A stretch of DNA of 17,003 nt from Desulfobacteraceae bacterium (lineage in GTDB: Bacteria; Desulfobacterota; Desulfobulbia; Desulfobulbales; Desulfobulbaceae). Both the position numbers and the translations under genes were made by a program. The stretch is from positions 1 through 17,003 of the forward strand of contig JALHJD010000050.1 of NCBI GenBank assembly GCA_022837185.1, read 5' to 3'. Below the pieces are notes generated by a model. The model did no database searches and had not been told where the DNA came from. It saw only the letters and a list, made by a program, of their open reading frames with translations. This document shows positions 14,206-17,003 of the stretch, in pieces; the stretch's first letter is position 1, and every line of letters begins with the position of its first letter.

Positions 14206-14271
14206 GGGAGCTTGCTGCGCTGCGCGCAGTGGGGAAAGGGAGGAACCAGGTAGAGGGTTTTGATTCAATCA

Positions 14272-14312
14272 ACAGCGAAGCTGCACACTCCTTCTGTCCT
14301 CTGTCCTCCGTT
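14272..14312 (+). repeat. Imperfect direct repeat, copy B
   Basis: Second copy of the element at 13922: the same 14-bp core (14272-14285), then CACTCCTTCTGTCCTCTGTC. Its tail merges into the heptamer tract. Confidence 0.65.
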
Positions 14313-14334
14313 CTCTGCCTTCTGGCATCCTTCA
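14293..14334 (+). repeat. Heptamer tandem repeat (TCTGTCC-like, 6 units) reaching the DUF2959 stop
   Basis: Units TCTGTCC, TCTGTCC, TCCGTTC, TCTGCCT, TCTGGCA and TCCTTCA run in register into the minus-strand stop codon (14334-14332). The motif is the reverse complement of the heptamer at the end of queA. Confidence 0.65.
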
Positions 14335-14988
14335 GCCTTCCTGCTTGAGGGCCTGGATGAACAGTTCGGCCTCGCGGATCGATTTCTCCATTTCGGTGAC
14401 CAGGGCGGCGACGTTGTCCTCGATGGTTACCAGTTCGTTCCTGAGGGATGAAATCGCCTGGGCATTGAGATTATGCTTGAGGTAGAGCACCTGGTCATGA
14501 AAAGCCCGCAGGACCGGCTGAATTTTCTTTTCGGCCTTTTTCATGGCCTGGATGAGGCGTTCATAGTCGCGCCGGGTCTGCTGCAATTTCCTGCGGCTGT
14601 CCTCCCTGAGAGAAGCGCTTGCGTACTGACCGAGTTCGTCCTCCCATTCATCGAACAGCGCCCTGGACACACTCTCTACGCTCTCGATGCGTTTGCTGAC
14701 CAGATCGGCCTTGGCCTTGCTCTCCTGGTACGCACCATTGAGGATGTTGTATTTCTTTTCCAGGTCGCCGCCCTTGACTTCCACGACGGAGGTGAACTGC
14801 TCAAGGGCCGACTGGAACTGCTCTTTGGCTTCATCCTGGGCGTCCCTGGCATCCTGTACCCGAGTCACCATCAGGTCCCGCTTATGGATGCCCGCCTTTT
14901 CCAGGGTTCCGTAATAAACGGTCTGGCAGCCGGTCAGCGCCAGCAGTCCCATCATCACGCTCACCAACAGAACGTTTCGCTTCCCCAT
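14332..14988 (-). CDS. DUF2959 lipoprotein, predicted coiled coil
   Basis: A 218-residue exported lipoprotein. The signal peptide MGKRNVLLVSVMMGLLAL leads to the lipobox LTGC with the acylated Cys at 21, so it should be anchored in a membrane facing the periplasm. The mature part begins QTVYYGTLEKAGIHKRD, the characteristic start of the DUF2959 family, and is then almost wholly charged helix with heptad-like spacing (QDARDAQDEAKEQFQSAL, RRKLQQTRRDYERLIQAM), predicting long coiled coils. Family function is not known. The ATG at 14988 has GAGG 8 nt upstream; the longer open frame starts in the terminator-flank region and lacks sense as a signal peptide. The FmdB terminator ends about 41 nt upstream, so the gene probably has its own promoter in a very short space. 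The stop lies in a heptamer repeat. Confidence 0.88.
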   Translation of the reverse strand: MGKRNVLLVSVMMGLLALTGCQTVYYGTLEKAGIHKRDLMVTRVQDARDAQDEAKEQFQSALEQFTSVVEVKGGDLEKKYNILNGAYQESKAKADLVSKRIESVESVSRALFDEWEDELGQYASASLREDSRRKLQQTRRDYERLIQAMKKAEKKIQPVLRAFHDQVLYLKHNLNAQAISSLRNELVTIEDNVAALVTEMEKSIREAELFIQALKQEG

Positions 14989-15029
14989 ATTCTCATCCTC
15001 GAGTGGTCTTTGATACGGCACCCACCAAC

Positions 15030-15052
15030 AAAAAACCCGGCCGGGGCCGGGT
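15030..15052 (-). terminator. Intrinsic terminator of the FmdB-like gene
   Basis: On the minus strand ACCCGGCC (15052-15045) pairs perfectly with GGCCGGGT (15042-15035) around a 2-nt loop and runs into a T6 tract (15035-15030). It begins 24 nt after the stop of the FmdB-like gene. Confidence 0.88.
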
Positions 15053-15076
15053 CAGCAATCGGTATTGCCCGCAATG

Positions 15077-15370
15077 TCAGGCTGTCGCGGCAGGGCAGCC
15101 GGCACATTTCTCCTTGCCCGCTTTACAGGCCGGGGCCGGAGAGGTGTCTTTTTTGACCTCGGAGCCGCCGTTTTTGCCGTTGCCGTTGGACGGACCGCTG
15201 TACCCGTCGGCGTACCAGCCGCCTCCCTTGAGCAGAAACGAACTCGCCGAAACAAGTTTTTTCACTTTTCCCATGCACTCAGGGCAGTTCTGTAGCGGAT
15301 CATCACTGATGCGCTGCCGTACTTCGAAAACCTTGTTGCAGGAGGAACATTCGTATTCGTAAATAGGCAT
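15077..15370 (-). CDS. FmdB-family zinc-ribbon protein
   Basis: A 97-residue small protein. The N-terminal zinc ribbon MPIYEYECSSCNKVFEV supplies Cys8 and Cys11, with Cys29 and Cys32 in NCPECMGKV, a standard four-Cys zinc site. FLLKGGGWYADGYSG (46-60) is the usual segment after the ribbon in FmdB-type proteins. A Gly/Asn/Lys-rich linker leads to a C-terminal KEKCAGCPA with three more Cys (82, 89, 92). The family was named for a putative regulator of formamidase in Methylophilus, but most members have no proven role. The ATG at 15370 has GAGGTG 5-6 nt upstream. The gene has its own strong terminator and a possible -10 box upstream, so it looks like a single-gene transcript. Confidence 0.9.
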   Translation of the reverse strand: MPIYEYECSSCNKVFEVRQRISDDPLQNCPECMGKVKKLVSASSFLLKGGGWYADGYSGPSNGNGKNGGSEVKKDTSPAPACKAGKEKCAGCPAATA

Positions 15371-15395
15371 CGTTGCACCTCTTCCGAAAATTGGG

Positions 15396-15401
15396 ATTAT
15401 A
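15396..15401 (-). promoter_or_regulatory. Possible -10 box of the FmdB-like gene
   Basis: A perfect TATAAT on the minus strand lies 26 nt before the start codon, giving a leader of about 20 nt. No good -35 hexamer is found at normal spacing. Confidence 0.35.
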
Positions 15402-15533
15402 ATTGCAGGAGAGCACCCATATTTTTTTGCCTACAATAATCCCGGGCGGACCGCCTGTCAACCTTCCGTTCCTCAAGAGAGCATTCCCGCCCCCGACCGG
15501 ACGTCCGCTTCATTTGCCGTCGGACTTCGCCGC

Positions 15534-15695
15534 GAAAAAAACCGGCGGAACGGAATCCACTCCATCCCGGCTCCCATCCCCGGACGGATGGCCGACATCT
15601 GCATAAACAGTGTTCATCAACGCATCCCACACTGTAATACAGTATCTCGCTTCTGAAAATGCATCAATCAAACAAAAACGTCGCCGGTTTTTTTC
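15534..15695. repeat. Long-range perfect 14-bp inverted repeat enclosing 134 bp
   Basis: GAAAAAAACCGGCG (15534-15547) is the exact reverse complement of CGCCGGTTTTTTTC (15682-15695). The enclosed DNA holds two or three local hairpins. No flanking target-site duplication is seen. It could be a small non-autonomous element or the base stem of a structured RNA. Confidence 0.55.
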
Positions 15696-15722
15696 TATGT
15701 TCATCGTCTGATTATGAACATA
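15696..15722. promoter_or_regulatory. 27-bp perfect dyad, operator-like
   Basis: TATGTTCAT (15696-15704) and ATGAACATA (15714-15722) are exact reverse complements with a 9-nt centre. It begins at the base right after the 14-bp inverted repeat. The arm length and spacing fit a dimeric regulator's operator, but the binding protein and target gene are not evident. Confidence 0.45.
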
Positions 15723-15854
15723 TCTGCACAATGATTCGGTCCTGTCTCATTGGCGTGACCATGGCACATATACTCTGAATATTACCGACTCTGATAAAAA
15801 TTGCCGCCTTATCGTGCTGCTGACGGGAAGCTCCTGAAAAAAAAATAAAAGCGG

Positions 15855-15899
15855 AATTATGCAACAAATTATTTGCATTATTGCTCATATCCATATAAT
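15855..15899 (+). promoter_or_regulatory. Candidate mucR promoter with overlapping dyad
   Basis: TTTGCA (15872-15877) lies 16 nt before a perfect TATAAT (15894-15899), placing the transcript start near 15906 and leaving a leader of about 58 nt. An inverted repeat with one mismatch, AATTATGCAA (15855-15864) and TTGCATTATT (15873-15882), spaced by 8 nt, covers the -35 box. MucR/Ros proteins are known to bind AT-rich DNA and often repress their own gene, so this may be an autoregulatory site. Confidence 0.5.
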
Positions 15900-15963
15900 T
15901 ATGGCGACAATGTTTTGCTAATTATTATTTGTTTGAGCTATCAACTTGCTTCAGGAGGAGAAG

Positions 15964-16398
15964 ATGAGCAAATCTCTTGTTGAAATGACGGCAGAAATCG
16001 TCCAGGCACAGATCAACACCAAAGACATGAGCGGTGAAGAAATCAAGACTGCCCTGAACGATACCTTTCAGGTCCTGAAAAGCCTCCAGGAGGCCGAGGT
16101 TTCCGGCCAGCCTTTTGAACAGGGGGAAAGCAGGCCCGCCCTGGCCCCGGAAAAATCAATCCAGCGAAACCAGGTTGTCTGCCTTGAGTGCGGCCAGGCC
16201 TTCAAGATGCTTTCTCCGAAACATCTGAAGAGCCATGATCTGACCCCGAAAGAATACAGGAAAAAATACGGCTTTTCCATGCGCCAGCCCCTGTGCGCCA
16301 AATCACTCTCGGAACGGCGCTCCAAATCGGGCAAGAAAAGAGGCCTGCCCGAAAATCTGAAAAAAGCCATCGAAGCGAGAACCAAGAAGAAAAAATAA
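15964..16398 (+). CDS. MucR/Ros-family transcriptional regulator
   Basis: A 144-residue zinc-finger DNA-binding protein. The N-terminal helical part (SLVEMTAEIVQAQINTK, then EEIKTALNDTFQVLK) fits the oligomerisation region of MucR proteins. The prokaryotic C2H2-like finger is VCLECGQAFKMLSPKHLKSH, with Cys73, Cys76, His87 and His91 as likely zinc ligands, followed by the conserved HDLTPKEYRKKYG and a basic C-terminus ending in a Lys run. Alpha-proteobacterial MucR/Ros members are global, often H-NS-like silencers of surface and virulence genes and regulate themselves. The ATG at 15964 is preceded by AGGAGG with 5 nt spacing, an ideal site, so the open frame six codons further up is not used. 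murI follows after 50 bp. The target genes here are unknown. Confidence 0.92.
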   Translation: MSKSLVEMTAEIVQAQINTKDMSGEEIKTALNDTFQVLKSLQEAEVSGQPFEQGESRPALAPEKSIQRNQVVCLECGQAFKMLSPKHLKSHDLTPKEYRKKYGFSMRQPLCAKSLSERRSKSGKKRGLPENLKKAIEARTKKKK

Positions 16399-16448
16399 CC
16401 CGAACCGCGCGGTCTCCGAACCAGCGCCGGGGCAAGGTATCCCACCAG

Positions 16449-17003
16449 ATGATTGGCGTCTTTGATTCCGGTGTCGGCGGCATGACCGTGGCCCGGGCTA
16501 TTGAGCAGTTGTGCCCCGGTCTGCCGCTGATTTATTTCGGCGACATCGCCCGAACGCCCTATGGGTCCAAGAGTCCCGACACCATTATCAGGTACTCGCG
16601 GAACAACACCGATTTCCTGCTGGAGCAGGGAGCCGAGGTCATCGTCATCGCCTGCAACTCGGCGTCCAGCACGGCGGCCGATGCCCTGCGGGCCCATTAC
16701 CAGGTGCCCATCCTTGACGTCATCACGCCGGCGACCCGGAAGGCGGCGCAGATCAGCGAGTCCGGCAGAATCGGGGTCATCGGGACCCGGGCGACGGTGA
16801 AAAGCGGCATGTACCCCAGGCGTATCCGGGAATCCCGGCCCGACGCCGAGGTGATCAGTCAGGCCTGCCCGCTCCTGGTACCCCTGGTCGAGGAGGGCTG
16901 GCTGTCGCAGCGCGAGACCAAGATGATCCTGCGGCGCTACCTGCAGCCCCTGCGGCACCGACAGATCGACACCCTGGTGCTGGGCTGCACGCATTATCCG
17001 CTC
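16449..17003 (+). CDS. murI: Glutamate racemase, N-terminal 185 residues (3' end outside window)
   Basis: The frame runs off the window end. Glutamate racemase interconverts L- and D-glutamate, supplying D-Glu for peptidoglycan in the cytoplasm. The N-terminal IGVFDSGVGGMTVARAI carries Asp6 and Ser7; YFGDIARTPYGSKS (29-42) is the next conserved block; the first catalytic Cys is Cys69 in IACNSAS, and the second is Cys180 in LGCTHYPL, where the window ends. Both catalytic cysteines are present, so the enzyme should be active if the rest is intact. The start is the ATG at 16449; AAGG lies about 12 nt upstream, a rather distant site, and no other start codon lies in frame nearby. It is 50 bp after mucR on the same strand with no terminator seen between, so the two may share a transcript. 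Confidence 0.95.
   Translation, partial: MIGVFDSGVGGMTVARAIEQLCPGLPLIYFGDIARTPYGSKSPDTIIRYSRNNTDFLLEQGAEVIVIACNSASSTAADALRAHYQVPILDVITPATRKAAQISESGRIGVIGTRATVKSGMYPRRIRESRPDAEVISQACPLLVPLVEEGWLSQRETKMILRRYLQPLRHRQIDTLVLGCTHYPL

Larger units (their letters stand above)
13783..14331. other. 549-bp convergent intergenic region made of short repeats, no gene
   Basis: No open frame here has a credible start, ribosome binding site or recognisable product; the longest frames are made of repeat sequence. The region holds a 10-bp inverted repeat (CGATTTGGAT 13896-13905, ATCCAAATCG 13989-13998), a CCCGGC/GCCGGG hairpin (13964-13978), two ATCGAA units (13995-14006), a 9-bp-stem palindrome (14064-14083), a hexamer tract (14170-14205), and a direct repeat whose exact core ACAGCGAAGCTGCA appears at 13922-13935 and 14272-14285. 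No intrinsic terminator with a T run was found for queA. Confidence 0.75.
15371..15963. other. 593-bp intergenic region between fmdB-like and mucR genes
   Basis: No credible gene is seen: short frames on the minus strand (for example 15510-15731) have no ribosome binding site or recognisable product. The part from about 15600 onward is clearly richer in A and T than the rest of the window. The region contains a long-range 14-bp inverted repeat, a 27-bp dyad, smaller hairpins (CCATCC/GGATGG 15574-15591; ACAGTGT/ACACTGT 15607-15635; ACTGT/ACAGT 15631-15643) and the mucR promoter. Confidence 0.7.

Noticed and set aside
13844..14263. 100- to 126-residue frames in the queA/DUF2959 gap
   Set aside because: They are composed of the tandem and palindromic repeats, lack start signals and have no family resemblance.
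15631..15643. ACTGT-AAT-ACAGT dyad as a LexA box
   Set aside because: The CTG and CAG half-sites are much closer than in the E. coli SOS box, and no SOS-type gene follows.
15510..15731. 73-residue minus-strand frame in the fmdB-mucR gap
   Set aside because: It has no ribosome binding site and no recognisable motif, and it runs through the inverted-repeat structures, which explain the sequence better.

Overview
The window reads as a chromosomal housekeeping region of a GC-rich anaerobic bacterium, most likely a Desulfobacterota (delta-proteobacterial) lineage near the Desulfobulbales. This is inferred from the gene mix: a futalosine-pathway menaquinone pair (MqnB, MqnD), a CcsA/ResC-type cytochrome c assembly protein beside glutamyl-tRNA reductase and a siroheme-type dehydrogenase, an ATP-dependent PEP carboxykinase, a DUF2959 lipoprotein, an FmdB zinc ribbon and a MucR/Ros-type regulator. 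No rRNA, tRNA, CRISPR array, transposase, phage gene or toxin-antitoxin pair was seen.

Layout. Positions 2-415 hold the end of an NlpC/P60 hydrolase on the plus strand. It abuts, stop to stop, a long minus-strand block that runs from 12480 down to 416. In transcription order the block is: mqnB, mqnD, mobA; a TlpA-like thioredoxin; a small secreted three-cysteine protein with its own near-consensus promoter and a strong terminator; uppP; then a tight tetrapyrrole/cytochrome cluster (predicted methyltransferase, precorrin-2 dehydrogenase, ccsA, hemA, and an unrecognised protein overlapping hemA); then a YitT-family membrane protein, pckA, and a NirB/rubredoxin-reductase-like FAD oxidoreductase. 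queA is divergent at 12661-13782. A 550-bp convergent gap full of short repeats separates queA from a DUF2959 lipoprotein, with the FmdB zinc-ribbon gene upstream of it. After a 593-bp, partly AT-rich intergenic region with several inverted repeats, mucR and the start of murI lie on the plus strand.

How the genes relate. HemA feeds the tetrapyrrole pathway, the precorrin-2 dehydrogenase makes the sirohydrochlorin/siroheme branch, and CcsA handles heme for c-type cytochromes; the 4-11 nt overlaps suggest translational coupling. MqnB and MqnD are two steps of menaquinone synthesis. MobA makes the guanine-dinucleotide form of molybdenum cofactor. UppP, MurI and the NlpC/P60 protein concern the cell wall.

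No convincing new multi-gene system is present. The points most worth a second look are non-coding: the repeat mosaic at the queA/DUF2959 junction, the paired inverted repeats at 15534-15722, the 19-bp-paired hairpin after mobA, and the inverted repeat before the YitT gene. Among proteins, the small three-cysteine secreted protein and the unrecognised hemA-overlapping protein stand out.
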